A stretch of 64,000 nucleotides of DNA from Oscillospiraceae bacterium (GTDB lineage: Bacteria > Bacillota > Clostridia > Oscillospirales > Ruminococcaceae): contig CABIZB010000002.1 in the NCBI GenBank assembly GCA_902363145.1, positions 372,001 to 436,000 on the forward strand. Reading direction: 5' to 3'. Below, one piece after another: positions 1 through 8,875 of this stretch. A program made the position numbers and the translations under genes. Within the stretch, counting starts at the first letter, position 1; the number at the start of each line of letters is the position of its first letter. The notes beneath the pieces were generated by a model. That model was not told where the DNA came from. It ran no database searches and saw only the letters and a list, made by a program, of their open reading frames with translations.

Positions 1-864
1 TTAAAGGGCAATGGGGGGCGTTTTCTTTCCATAGCCCTTGTATATCTGCTGATAGCTGCGGTGTTCTCGGCGGTGGTGTGGATAGTCATTCCCCGCCTTA
101 TAGACAGCGCCGCCCTTTTTGCAGGCAGCATTGACGGCTATTACCGTGACCTGCGGCTGCGGTATAACAGCTCTCAGGAAGCATCATGGCTCATAACATG
201 GCTCGACAAGCTGCTGGACTATGCCTCCGACAAGCTCCCCGACCTTTTCGGCAGAACATTCAGCGCCACTGCCGATTTCCTGAAAAGTGCGGCAAATGTG
301 CTGCTGGGGCTGGTGCTTTCCGTCTATTTTCTTGCAGGGAAAGAGCATATACTTGATTTTATCCGCAGCGGGGCAAGGTCGGCAATGTCCCCCAAAAGCT
401 TCAGGAAAGCAGCACGGGTAATATCCGCCGTCAACTGCTCACTGGTGAACTTCATCAGCGGTCAGCTGACGGAAGCAGTGGTGCTGGGAACGCTCTGCTT
501 CTGCGGAATGGTGGTGCTGGGCTTTGAATATCCCCTGCTCATAAGCACAATAATCGGCGTAACGGCGCTTATCCCCGTGGCAGGAGCGTTTATCGGAGCG
601 ATACCCTCAGCTCTGGTGCTGTTTCTGGTAAAGCCCTCATCTGCACTGTGGTTCATCGTGTTCATAATCGTGCTCCAGCAGCTTGAAAATAACCTTATCT
701 ATCCAAAAGTCGTGGGAAAAAGCGTGGGAATGCCATCGGTGCTCATACTCATCGCCATAATCGCAGGGGCGGAGCTGGGCGGTGCGGCAGGCATAATGCT
801 GGGAATCCCTCTGCTATCGGCAGTGTATATGCTCATTAAGGAGAGCATTGAGGAAAAGGCTTAA
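1..864 (+). CDS. AI-2E family transporter (3' part)
   Basis: The reading frame is open from base 1, so the start lies upstream of the window; about 287 codons are visible. It is a polytopic membrane protein with hydrophobic segments at the left edge, near the middle (the LLGLVLSVYFLAG stretch) and a cluster of long ones at the C-terminus. The C-terminal pattern ENNLIYPKVVGKSVGMP followed by a Gly/Ala-rich membrane hairpin is typical of the AI-2E/PerM permease family (PF01594). Members have been linked to export of autoinducer-2 or to ion antiport; the substrate cannot be told from sequence. It ends shortly before a promoter for the next gene. Confidence 0.88.
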   Translation, partial: LKGNGGRFLSIALVYLLIAAVFSAVVWIVIPRLIDSAALFAGSIDGYYRDLRLRYNSSQEASWLITWLDKLLDYASDKLPDLFGRTFSATADFLKSAANVLLGLVLSVYFLAGKEHILDFIRSGARSAMSPKSFRKAARVISAVNCSLVNFISGQLTEAVVLGTLCFCGMVVLGFEYPLLISTIIGVTALIPVAGAFIGAIPSALVLFLVKPSSALWFIVFIIVLQQLENNLIYPKVVGKSVGMPSVLILIAIIAGAELGGAAGIMLGIPLLSAVYMLIKESIEEKA

Positions 865-889
865 CCGTGCTTTATCTTCTGCGGGATAA

Positions 890-918
890 TTGACATTGCA
901 AATCATAAATGTTATAAT
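890..918 (+). promoter_or_regulatory. Sigma-A-type promoter of the lipoprotein gene
   Basis: TTGACA at 890-895 and TATAAT at 913-918 with a 17-base spacer, a full consensus match, 35 bases upstream of the start at 953. Confidence 0.85.
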
Positions 919-952
919 ATTAAAAACAGCGTTTTCAAAAGGAGGCTGCCAT

Positions 953-2173
953 ATGAAAATAAAAACATCAATTATCACCGCACTGTGCCTTGCCCTCATG
1001 CTATCGGGCTGCGCAGGCAATAACGATTCCCCTGACGAAACATCAGAGACAACGGCAGCGGAAACAACCGTGCAGACATCTGACGAAACAGCGTCCGAAA
1101 CTGCCGTTTCGGAGGAAACCACCGCACCCGAAACAAAGTTCACCACAAGCAATAAACCAAGCGAAAACACTTGCCCAATCGAAGGTCAGTGGGTAATGAG
1201 CGGCGCAGAAGACGGCGCACATTTTACAGTTGACAGCAAATGGAACTACACCGCATATTATGACGGCGGCGCTGTGGAGTCACAGGGAACAGTGGCTTTT
1301 GACGGCAATACCTACACATTTTCCGATGAAAACGGCGAGTTTGCGTCATTCTTCCTCAGTTCCCCCACACGCCTGAGCATGAACAGCCGCCTGAATATAT
1401 CCTACCTGCGCATGGACAACGTTATGATGGGCATTCGTGACATCTGCGGCACATGGTACGAGGACGGAAACGCCGAAAACAATACCCTTACGCTTTACTC
1501 CAACGGCGACTGGGAATACACCGCCCCCGACGGAACCGTCACCGCAGAGGGAACATTCAACATCATAAGCGGCGATCCCTCGGATATTGCCGTTGAGCTT
1601 ACCGCAGACAATATCGCCGCAGACGTGTATCTGAACGATAGCGTTTTATCCGCAAGCATATTTGACGATACCCTCGGCGGGAAGCGTGAAGCACAGTTCA
1701 CCCGTGAATTTGACGAAAGCTCCGTTGATGTACCCGTGCTTATGAACGGCGTGCGCTACACAGGAATGACCCCGGAACGGAACGATTCGGGCTACAAGGG
1801 CGGATATTTCTACGCTGACAAGACCCAGGACGGGGCAACCGTTATATCAAACGTGTGCATCAATACTGCCGAACTTACGGGCGACAATGACGATGAGCTT
1901 ATGCTTGCCGCCGCAAAGGATATCAGCGGAAGCGAGTGCGAGGGCTATACAGCAGCGCTTGACGATACGCTTACCGCACATTTCGGCTATGATACATATA
2001 TCGCAAAGTTCAGTGCAGACGGCAGCGACTGGTACATGATGATGTTCAGCGCATATGACAATATCTATGCTTTTTCCTTTGCGGTAAAATCGGATTTTTC
2101 TGACGGAATGTATGATGTATTTTATTCCGGCGCACAGATGACGGAGCTTTCCGAGCCAACTTCCGTGGGATAA
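953..2173 (+). CDS. Secreted lipoprotein, unknown function
   Basis: 406 residues. The start at 953 follows GGAGG by 7 bases and lies just after the promoter; an upstream in-frame start would overlap the -35 box. Residues 1-19 form a signal peptide and LSGC gives a lipobox with Cys20. A Thr/Glu/Ser-rich linker (about 25-80) follows, as is common in surface lipoproteins. The body contains two similar beta-rich units (GQWVMSGAEDGAHFTVDS and GTWYEDGNAENNTLTLYS) that look like small lipocalin-type repeats, then a C-terminal globular part. I know no family with a defined role. It is probably anchored on the outer face of the membrane. Confidence 0.85.
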   Translation: MKIKTSIITALCLALMLSGCAGNNDSPDETSETTAAETTVQTSDETASETAVSEETTAPETKFTTSNKPSENTCPIEGQWVMSGAEDGAHFTVDSKWNYTAYYDGGAVESQGTVAFDGNTYTFSDENGEFASFFLSSPTRLSMNSRLNISYLRMDNVMMGIRDICGTWYEDGNAENNTLTLYSNGDWEYTAPDGTVTAEGTFNIISGDPSDIAVELTADNIAADVYLNDSVLSASIFDDTLGGKREAQFTREFDESSVDVPVLMNGVRYTGMTPERNDSGYKGGYFYADKTQDGATVISNVCINTAELTGDNDDELMLAAAKDISGSECEGYTAALDDTLTAHFGYDTYIAKFSADGSDWYMMMFSAYDNIYAFSFAVKSDFSDGMYDVFYSGAQMTELSEPTSVG

Positions 2174-2238
2174 TAAAAAGGCATTGAACCCTGTGCAAAT
2201 AAACATAAATGCGGACAAATAAGAAAGTCCACTTAACG

Positions 2239-2273
2239 AAAAAGGCTGCTACATCTTGTGCAACAGCCTTTTT
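2239..2273. terminator. Bidirectional intrinsic terminator
   Basis: AAAAAGGCTG (2239-2248) pairs with CAGCCTTTTT (2264-2273). A-rich and T-rich flanks let it work for the rightward lipoprotein gene and for leftward prmC, whose stop is at 2275. Confidence 0.85.
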
Positions 2274-2274
2274 G

Positions 2275-3150
2275 TTATTCACTCTCAAACTTATATCCGC
2301 CTATGACCCTTACCGCTCCCGTTGCGTCGTTTGCGGTAAAGATATTGCCAAACCCGCAGGAAGCAAGGATATTTTTCACGTCCTCCGCCTGCTCCGAGCC
2401 TATCTCAAATATCATAAGTCCGTCTGCGGCAAGCACCTCGCTCCACAGCCTTGCTATGACACGATAGAACTGCAGACCGTCAACGCCGCCGTACAGCGCC
2501 TTATGCGGTTCAAAGGTAACTTCCTTTTGCAGCTCTGCCATTTCCTGCTCCGTAAGATATGGCGGATTTGATACGATGCAGTCGATGTTTATATACTCGT
2601 CAGGCTCCTCGGGATCACGGAAATTTTCCATGATAGCTCCGTTCATCACGTCCCCACGCAGCAGCTTCACATTTGCACCGTTGCGCTTCACGTTTTCCGC
2701 AAGATACGGGAATGCGTCCCCCGAAAGCTCCACCGCATACACGTCTGAGCCTTCAAGCTCCTTCGCAAGCGATACCGCAATGCACCCGCTGCCGCTGCAA
2801 AGGTCGATGATACTGTGCTTTTCCGACTTTGAAAGGCGTTTCAGCACCTCTTCCACCAGCACCTCGGTATCGGGTCGGGGGATAAGCACGCCCTCGCCTA
2901 CCTTGAACTGCCTGCCGAAGAACTCCCACTGCCCCAGAATATACTGCAGCGGATAGCCATCAGCACGCTTTTCTGCGGCGCTTATCACCTTTTTTGCAAT
3001 GTCCTCAGAAACTTCATTTTCGGGGTGGATAAGGCAATTTTCACGGGTAATGCCGCCCATATCCTCCATAATGCAGAACTTGTCGAAGCTTTTGTCGGGG
3101 ATATCCTTTAAAATGTCATCTAATTTTTTTGAAAGCTGTGTAACGGTCAT
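2275..3150 (-). CDS. prmC: Peptide chain release factor N5-glutamine methyltransferase PrmC
   Basis: 291 residues, normal for PrmC/HemK. The enzyme methylates the Gln of the GGQ motif in release factors RF1 and RF2 using S-adenosylmethionine. Visible marks are IPRPDTE (90-96), the SAM-binding DLCSGSGC (116-123) and the catalytic NPPY motif (195-198). AAGGA lies 7 bases before the ATG. The start overlaps the stop of the upstream surface-protein gene as ATGA, suggesting translational coupling. In many Firmicutes prmC lies beside prfA and yqhQ. Here yqhQ is two genes upstream and no prfA is present in the window. Confidence 0.95.
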   Translation of the reverse strand: MTVTQLSKKLDDILKDIPDKSFDKFCIMEDMGGITRENCLIHPENEVSEDIAKKVISAAEKRADGYPLQYILGQWEFFGRQFKVGEGVLIPRPDTEVLVEEVLKRLSKSEKHSIIDLCSGSGCIAVSLAKELEGSDVYAVELSGDAFPYLAENVKRNGANVKLLRGDVMNGAIMENFRDPEEPDEYINIDCIVSNPPYLTEQEMAELQKEVTFEPHKALYGGVDGLQFYRVIARLWSEVLAADGLMIFEIGSEQAEDVKNILASCGFGNIFTANDATGAVRVIGGYKFESE

Positions 3151-4073
3151 ATTTTCTTCCTTTTATCTGTTTTTTTGCCCATGCAGTATGCGCCTGCACC
3201 TATAAGAGCGGACAATGCCATAACAGCCGCCGCATATGAGCGGTTTCCGGTATTGGGTAAGCAGCCGTCTGCGGTGTCCCCGTCGGGGATATCCTCAGCA
3301 GGAACTTCCTGTTTCCACTCTTCAACTGTGTGACCAACATAACTGACAGTCTTTTCTGCCATGTTGATTATCCAGTATTTTGTGCCTATCATGCCTGTAA
3401 CATACTTTCCGTCAACATATGCCATATCCTCAAAATTCACATCGAACTGAAATCTTGCAAGCTCTTCATCGGCTGACAGGTCATATTCTGCCAATGTGTT
3501 GTTATCTGCGGGAAAATCATCGGGAGAGGTCGGCTCATAAACACCAACCTCCCAGCCGGTGCTGTTATCCTTCCAATAGTACAGAATAAACTCGGAGCCG
3601 TCCTCGGTATTTACATTGATAACGTCGCTGTAGTCGATAGCATCATCTGTGTCATATTCCGCAGAAATGCAGTTGTAGCCCACGTACTGAACTGTCTGAG
3701 CTTTCACATCGACCACATAATACTTATCGCCCTCTATGCTGATAACGGGATATTCCATATTCCCGCAGCTGAAGCCGTAATCTATGGGGAAGCAATAGGA
3801 ATCGTCATAATTTGCGTCAAAATAGCTGTAAAATGTATCGGGATCGCAGTTCGCAAGTGTCGGGTCTATGGCTTCGGGAAAGTCAAAGGGGGAAGTGGGG
3901 TCGGTAAAAACAATATCATAGCTCAGCCTGCCGTCCTTGACGGTAACAGTTCCCGCCGAGCCGTCAGCCATAGTCGCTTCAAAGGTGCAGTCATCATATG
4001 CTCCCGCCGAAATGCCGAAAGCAGATGTTATCATCATTGCGGTCATTGCCATAACAGATGCTGTGTGTTTCAT
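3147..4073 (-). CDS. Sortase-type cell-wall-anchored surface protein
   Basis: 308 residues from the ATG that sits 7 bases after AAGGAG; the ATG two codons earlier is too close to the ribosome site. It has an N-terminal signal peptide ending near ISAGAYDD, an acidic Tyr/Asp-rich ectodomain and a C-terminal sorting signal. The signal is LPNTG at about 272-276, a hydrophobic stretch of about 18 residues and a Lys/Arg-rich tail. This is the layout of LPXTG proteins attached to peptidoglycan by sortase. The ectodomain contains two loosely repeated Asp/Tyr-rich halves (YYVVDVKAQTVQYVGY and YWIINMAEKTVSYVGH) of no family known to me. It lies between yqhQ and prmC in one transcript. Confidence 0.82.
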   Translation of the reverse strand: MKHTASVMAMTAMMITSAFGISAGAYDDCTFEATMADGSAGTVTVKDGRLSYDIVFTDPTSPFDFPEAIDPTLANCDPDTFYSYFDANYDDSYCFPIDYGFSCGNMEYPVISIEGDKYYVVDVKAQTVQYVGYNCISAEYDTDDAIDYSDVINVNTEDGSEFILYYWKDNSTGWEVGVYEPTSPDDFPADNNTLAEYDLSADEELARFQFDVNFEDMAYVDGKYVTGMIGTKYWIINMAEKTVSYVGHTVEEWKQEVPAEDIPDGDTADGCLPNTGNRSYAAAVMALSALIGAGAYCMGKKTDKRKKI

Positions 4074-4098
4074 CGTCATTCTCCTTTTTTGTTTGGTA

Positions 4099-5100
4099 TT
4101 ACCACTTGTCGTCTTCCTTATTTTCGGGGATACAGGGCTTGAGGGCTGCGATAGCTACCTCTATCTGGGGGTCGTCAGGCTCGCAGGTAGTGATGTGCTG
4201 GAGCCATATGCCCGGGGCTGAGATTATTCTTGTAAAAATATTGTCGTAACGTCCCGCAAGCTTTATCAGCTCGTAGCCGATAGATGTTTCGGGGATAAGC
4301 ATGAGCAGCTGGAGACCAAAGCGAGCCCACAGGTTTTTCCACGGCAGGAACATTCCTATGATAATGCTGAGAAGCACCACAAGGAAAATAAAGCTTGTGC
4401 CGCAGCGGGGGTGGAAGCGGATCTGCTTGCGGACATTTTCCACGGTAAGCTCCAGCTCCGCCTCATAGCAGGCGATGGTCTTGTGCTCTGCGCCGTGATA
4501 CTTAAAGGTCTTATGTATCTCCTTCATGTGGGAAATGAGCCACATATAGCCCACCAGCAGCGCCACCTTGATGATGCCCTCAAAAACGGTCTTGCACCAG
4601 TCGGGAGCGCCCAGCAGTCCCAGAGGGAGTGACAGCAGCGCAGGGAAAAACTTGAACGCACAAACGCAAAGTATCATCACCACAACGCACACTACAAGCA
4701 TTATAGTGTTCATGACTTCCTTGCCGTTTTCGCCCTCGATCTTGGATTCGAGCCACTTGTAGGGTCGTGTCTTGCTGAGCCACTGTTCGAATTTTGAAGG
4801 CTCGTCGTCATCATCATCGTCATCGGCGTCAGCCTGCTTTTCGGCGGACTTCATGGTGCATTTCATGCCGTCTATAAGGGAGATGGCAAAGTTGAAGCAG
4901 CCTCTGATAAAAGGCGTTTTAAGGTACCAGGGAGCAGTCTTGCCGTTGCGTATCTTCCATGTCTCCACGTCAATAGAGCCGTCAGGCATACGGCACGCCA
5001 TGGCAGAGGTGTCTATTCCCCTCATCATAACGCCCTCAATAAGAGCCTGTCCGCCTATTTTCGATTTGAATTTCTCGTTTTTTTCGCTTTTTTTGCTCAT
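4099..5100 (-). CDS. yqhQ: DUF1385 (YqhQ-like) membrane protein
   Basis: 333 residues. The N-terminal IGGQALIEGVMMRG and the central YHGAEHKTIACYE are hallmarks of the DUF1385/YqhQ family, and about four hydrophobic segments are visible. The family is common in Firmicutes next to prmC and prfA; its biochemical role is not established. A very acidic run of about seven Asp residues near position 94-100 separates the N-terminal domain from the membrane part. AAAGGA precedes the start. It is 26 bases upstream of the surface-protein gene and is probably co-transcribed with it. Confidence 0.92.
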   Translation of the reverse strand: MSKKSEKNEKFKSKIGGQALIEGVMMRGIDTSAMACRMPDGSIDVETWKIRNGKTAPWYLKTPFIRGCFNFAISLIDGMKCTMKSAEKQADADDDDDDDEPSKFEQWLSKTRPYKWLESKIEGENGKEVMNTIMLVVCVVVMILCVCAFKFFPALLSLPLGLLGAPDWCKTVFEGIIKVALLVGYMWLISHMKEIHKTFKYHGAEHKTIACYEAELELTVENVRKQIRFHPRCGTSFIFLVVLLSIIIGMFLPWKNLWARFGLQLLMLIPETSIGYELIKLAGRYDNIFTRIISAPGIWLQHITTCEPDDPQIEVAIAALKPCIPENKEDDKW

Positions 5101-5118
5101 TGCAATTTCCTTTCAAGA

Positions 5119-6429
5119 TCAGTTCTTCTGTATCAGATAGAAGTTATTCCTTACCTCTGTCATGGTCAGGAGAAGATTATCCTCAGTGTCGCCGAATTTT
5201 ACCATATACACCGCATTATCATCGGAAGCGGCAGCGGTGTAGCCTTCAAGGGACCTTTGCGCCGCAGAATCACGGGTGCATACCAGTATCCTCATAAGCT
5301 CAAGGCGGCTTTCGGCAAGCCTGCTGTTGAATTTGTAAAACACCTTTTCGCCTGTCACGCTGTCCGTCTTGACTGTCACAAGCCCCTCCCACCGAACGGG
5401 AAGCATAAAGGCATAGCCCTTGTCCGCCTCGGTAAGGGAAGCGTATTTTTTCACCACGGTATAGTTTTCAAAAACGTTCCAGTTGGTGATATACTGTGCG
5501 TCCGAAGGGTCACGGTAGCCGGGGAATGCCTCTCTCTGGGGAATCTCCACAATGCCGTCGCCGTCGATATCGCAGCAGTACAGCCCCTGAGAACGTGTGG
5601 TCATTACAGGGATATCCGAGCCTGAAAGGTTTGCGGGGTTTCTCAGCTCGCCGTTTACGCAGTAGATTATCTCGGTGGAGAGGTTTCCGCTGACCGTCAG
5701 CCCGTCAATGAACAGAGCGGGAGTATTATTGCCGATATATCCCCCGATAACGGAAGGCAGATCGGCTGTGCTTTCGCTCAGGTCAACGGTGCTTGTGCAT
5801 TCCGTGCCATTTCCCCTGTCGGTCACAAGGGAAACATAGGCGGCATGGTTCTCGTTATTGCAGTTTATGACCGCAATATCCTCGCTGCCGTCGCCGTCCA
5901 TATCCATGTTCATGGTCTTGTAGTAGGTCTCGGTGTATTCGGTGTTAAGCACACCGTCACCCAGGCTGTATATTTTCAGTGTTTTTTCCGTGGGGGTCAT
6001 ATATCCGTAGCCTATCGCCATGCGAACTCTGCCCGTGCCTCCAAGGTCGGCAAAGAACACCTGCTCAATGTACGAGCCTGCTCCCGCATGGTCATACACC
6101 GAACGCCAGCCGTTATTTTCACGGTGAAGTATATTCACCCTGACGCTGTTTTCCGAATCATCGGTATCGTCATAGAACACCACTGCTTCATCGGCACCGT
6201 CCATGTCAAGGTCATAGAACACAAAAGCGGAACGGTATGCTCCCCCTCTGGGATATACAAGTGAGATATTGCTTCCTGCCGAGGCGGTGAGAGCGGTATA
6301 TATGGCCTTCTGCTCGTCGGAAAGCATGGGCGGCAGAAGCAGTGTGTCCACCGATGAACCGATGCCGCAGCCCGTAAGCAGCGCTCCGGTCAGCACCAGA
6401 GCCGCAAGCCTTGTTTTTTTCATATTCAT
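5119..6429 (-). CDS. Lipoprotein with Asp-rich FG-GAP/VCBS-like repeats
   Basis: 436 residues. Signal peptide with lipobox LLTGC, acylated Cys21. Three calcium-loop-like segments (DLDMDGADEAV, DMDGDGSEDIAV and DIDGDGIVEIP) resemble FG-GAP/VCBS beta-propeller repeats, so an extracellular propeller fold is likely. Function unknown; possibly binding of polysaccharide or protein at the cell surface. AAGGA is 9 bases before the ATG. It is separated from the upstream membrane-protein gene by a terminator and lies 18 bases before yqhQ, probably as first gene of that transcript. Confidence 0.82.
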   Translation of the reverse strand: MNMKKTRLAALVLTGALLTGCGIGSSVDTLLLPPMLSDEQKAIYTALTASAGSNISLVYPRGGAYRSAFVFYDLDMDGADEAVVFYDDTDDSENSVRVNILHRENNGWRSVYDHAGAGSYIEQVFFADLGGTGRVRMAIGYGYMTPTEKTLKIYSLGDGVLNTEYTETYYKTMNMDMDGDGSEDIAVINCNNENHAAYVSLVTDRGNGTECTSTVDLSESTADLPSVIGGYIGNNTPALFIDGLTVSGNLSTEIIYCVNGELRNPANLSGSDIPVMTTRSQGLYCCDIDGDGIVEIPQREAFPGYRDPSDAQYITNWNVFENYTVVKKYASLTEADKGYAFMLPVRWEGLVTVKTDSVTGEKVFYKFNSRLAESRLELMRILVCTRDSAAQRSLEGYTAAASDDNAVYMVKFGDTEDNLLLTMTEVRNNFYLIQKN

Positions 6430-6442
6430 ATGCAGTATTCCT

Positions 6443-6484
6443 TAAAAAAGGGCGCACAGGCAATATCCGCCATGTACGCCCCTG
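6443..6484 (-). terminator. Intrinsic terminator after the membrane-protein gene
   Basis: On the minus strand GGGCGTACA pairs with TGTGCGCCC (one G-T wobble) and is followed directly by TTTTTT. It separates the 6521-7603 gene from the downstream lipoprotein gene. Confidence 0.8.
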
Positions 6485-6520
6485 TAATTTTTTGCTGTGA
6501 CGGACAAGCACAGAGCCGAA

Positions 6521-7603
6521 TTACTCGTCGATGCTCTCCATCTGCTGAAATTCCTTGCTGATAGGTGCCTTGCTCCAGCGGCGCTTGCCGAGGTTGAGCT
6601 TTGGCATGATGCGGTAAACGTATGTGCTCCAGAAAACCGCAACGATAGTTATTGTCATGAACACGATGCCCACGTCCGATATCTCGGGAATGGACATATC
6701 CAGTCTGTCATCATAGTTTGTGGGGATAAGGAGAAGAATGTATCTGGGAATTACCGATACAGCCGCAAGGGTAGATGAAACATATCCCATAAAGCACATC
6801 CAGAAGCGGGTGTTTTTCTTTTCCATACCGTTAAAGAACCTTGCCGTGCAGAGGAAGAACACTACAGCGGTCATATAGGAAAGCATCTGATATACAAGTC
6901 CCGAATATGTGCTGAGAGCTGTGTTCAGGGAAACCATCTTGAATATCTCCACAGTCTTCCAAACGGCATAGGTGGAAAGCGCTGCGCAGTTTGCGTGTGA
7001 AAATCCCACGCCGTTGAAGATGTTTATGGCAATGGAAACGAATGTGAGCACAACGAAAAGCATCAGCAGGTGGGTAAAGAACATACCCAGATTATAGCCT
7101 GTGAGCTTGTTGAAGTCCTCAGCCTCTTCACGGGGAAGGGTCTTCATATACTCGGTGTTCTTGTGAACAAGGTTAATGAAGTCAAACACTATCTGTACAG
7201 CCACAAGGAGTGCCATGAACAGCGAGCTGTAGCCTGCTGCGTGGGGGATCTTCTTGTTGAGCCTGTCATATCTCAGACGCATGGGGTTGATAAGGATACA
7301 GGAGCTTATTACCTTATCCCTTGCATTGCCCCAGATAAGAATGGCGGCTATTATCGCAAAGCCCGGTATCATGACAAGCAGCGGATAGTTTTTCATAAAC
7401 GACGGGTCAATGTACTTGCCCCTGTCAAAGTCCATATTGGAGAAAAGCTGGACAGTACGTGCCGCTACCGCAAGCACAAGCACTATAACATATACGATAA
7501 GGGAAGCCTTTTTGTTGATAGGCGCCCTTTTATTTGCTTTGGCTGTATTTTTGGCTCTCTCGAGAGCGTCGCTGTCACTGTGGCTGATCTTCATCTTGCC
7601 CAT
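6521..7603 (-). CDS. Polytopic membrane protein, unknown
   Basis: 360 residues starting at MGKMKISHSDSD. This ATG has AAAGGA 9 bases upstream; an in-frame ATG 13 codons earlier has none. The protein has about seven hydrophobic segments after a basic N-terminal region of about 35 residues, and a basic, Gln/Glu-ending C-tail. I do not recognise a family. It has its own promoter and terminator, so it is a single-gene unit transcribed away from the SpoIID-like gene. Confidence 0.8.
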   Translation of the reverse strand: MGKMKISHSDSDALERAKNTAKANKRAPINKKASLIVYVIVLVLAVAARTVQLFSNMDFDRGKYIDPSFMKNYPLLVMIPGFAIIAAILIWGNARDKVISSCILINPMRLRYDRLNKKIPHAAGYSSLFMALLVAVQIVFDFINLVHKNTEYMKTLPREEAEDFNKLTGYNLGMFFTHLLMLFVVLTFVSIAINIFNGVGFSHANCAALSTYAVWKTVEIFKMVSLNTALSTYSGLVYQMLSYMTAVVFFLCTARFFNGMEKKNTRFWMCFMGYVSSTLAAVSVIPRYILLLIPTNYDDRLDMSIPEISDVGIVFMTITIVAVFWSTYVYRIMPKLNLGKRRWSKAPISKEFQQMESIDE

Positions 7604-7746
7604 AGTCCGACCATTCCTTTCGGCAGAGGAACTGCTCTGCAATGTCTTTATTTTAATGTTCGTGTGATCCCTGATAATATACTCATTCTTCTGCGGCTGT
7701 TATGCCCCTTTTCTGCATAATGCTTACAGCGCCGCAATATATATAC

Positions 7747-7775
7747 ATTGTACAATAAAATTAACTTTATGTCAA
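7747..7775 (-). promoter_or_regulatory. Promoter of the membrane-protein gene
   Basis: Minus-strand TTGACA (7770-7775), 17-base spacer, TACAAT (7747-7752). The leader of about 135 bases contains a GCGGC/GCCGC-closed hairpin with an inner TTATGC/GCATAA stem near 7696-7738. The rest of the 288-base gap before 7892 shows nothing further. Confidence 0.75.
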
Positions 7776-7891
7776 GTATGTTTTATCTAAATTTATTCAC
7801 TGTTTTTGTGGTTTAATATCAAGAAAATCAGTGATCACATAAGAAACCAAGGGTAATGTGCTTCTCATAATGAAAGGACGGTAAACAAAAA

Positions 7892-8875
7892 ATGAAAAAA
7901 TTTATAAAATCAGTTATGCTCTGGTCGGCTGTGATATGCCTTATCCCCTTTGCCGCCAACGCTGATAATGCCAGATCAGCCGAAAAAGCCGCTGAGCTGT
8001 CAGCCGTCGGCTCAGAGGGCATAAGCGACGCATCGCAGCTGATACTGCCCACGGACAAGCTGAAAATATACACATCAAACGGGATACGCACAGTCACCGT
8101 TGAGGAATACACCGTCTATGCCGTTCTTGAAGAGGTACCATACATAATGGACACGGAAGCCATGAAAGCACAGGCGTGTGCCGCCAGGACATACGCCGTC
8201 CGCCGCATACTTTCGGGAGAAGATCCCTCAACAGGGGCGCACATCACCGATGACGGCGACAAATATCAGATTTGCCTTACCGACGTGCAGGCACGGGAAA
8301 TATACGGAGAAAGCTACTCCGCAGCCATATCCGCAGCCCAAAGCGCCGCCGAAAGCACCTGCGGAGAGGTGATAACCTATCACGGAAGCCCTATCTCAGC
8401 ACCATTCCACCTCTCCTCGGGGGAATACACTTTGTCTGCGGAAAGCGCATGGGGCAAAGCATTTCCATATCTTGTGCCCGCAAAAAATCCCGAAGCCGCC
8501 GTTTTCTGCAGTGAAAAAACATTCACCTCTGCAGAGCTTCGGGCAAGGATATCTGCCGATTTTCCCGCTGCGGGAGAGCTTGAACACATCGCTCTCACCC
8601 ACATTGACGGCACGGAAGCCGTCTCGGAGGCAAGCCTTTGCGGCATAACCGTCAGCGGGGAGGACATGGCACGCATATTGTCCCTTGAAAGCAGTGCCTT
8701 TACTGTCAGTGAAGAGGGTGACACATACATCTTCACCGTCACAGGCAGCGGGCATCTTGTCGGCATGAGCATAGCAGGCGCCGATGCCATGTCGCAGGAC
8801 GGCTGCGGATATCGTGATATACTTGCTCACTATTACACGGGTACTGAGGTGAAAAGGGTGGTTTATGGGGAGTGA
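7892..8875 (+). CDS. SpoIID/LytB-domain protein (secreted)
   Basis: 327 residues with an N-terminal signal peptide (about 1-24, ending FAANA). The domain marks are the EAMKAQACAARTYAVRRI helix, the HLSSGEYT/AESAW segment and the C-terminal HLVGMSIAGADAMSQDG. These match the SpoIID family of lytic transglycosylases that cleave denuded glycan strands during engulfment. The catalytic Glu of SpoIID falls in the EAMKAQ segment. Whether this is the sporulation enzyme or a vegetative LytB-like paralogue cannot be decided, since no spoIIQ or spoIIR lies nearby. GAAAGGACGG precedes the start. The gene is divergent from the membrane-protein gene. Confidence 0.9.
   Translation: MKKFIKSVMLWSAVICLIPFAANADNARSAEKAAELSAVGSEGISDASQLILPTDKLKIYTSNGIRTVTVEEYTVYAVLEEVPYIMDTEAMKAQACAARTYAVRRILSGEDPSTGAHITDDGDKYQICLTDVQAREIYGESYSAAISAAQSAAESTCGEVITYHGSPISAPFHLSSGEYTLSAESAWGKAFPYLVPAKNPEAAVFCSEKTFTSAELRARISADFPAAGELEHIALTHIDGTEAVSEASLCGITVSGEDMARILSLESSAFTVSEEGDTYIFTVTGSGHLVGMSIAGADAMSQDGCGYRDILAHYYTGTEVKRVVYGE

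Noticed and set aside
4772..5140. Plus-strand Ser-rich frame opposite yqhQ
   Set aside because: The Ser run is the antisense reading of the Asp run in YqhQ.
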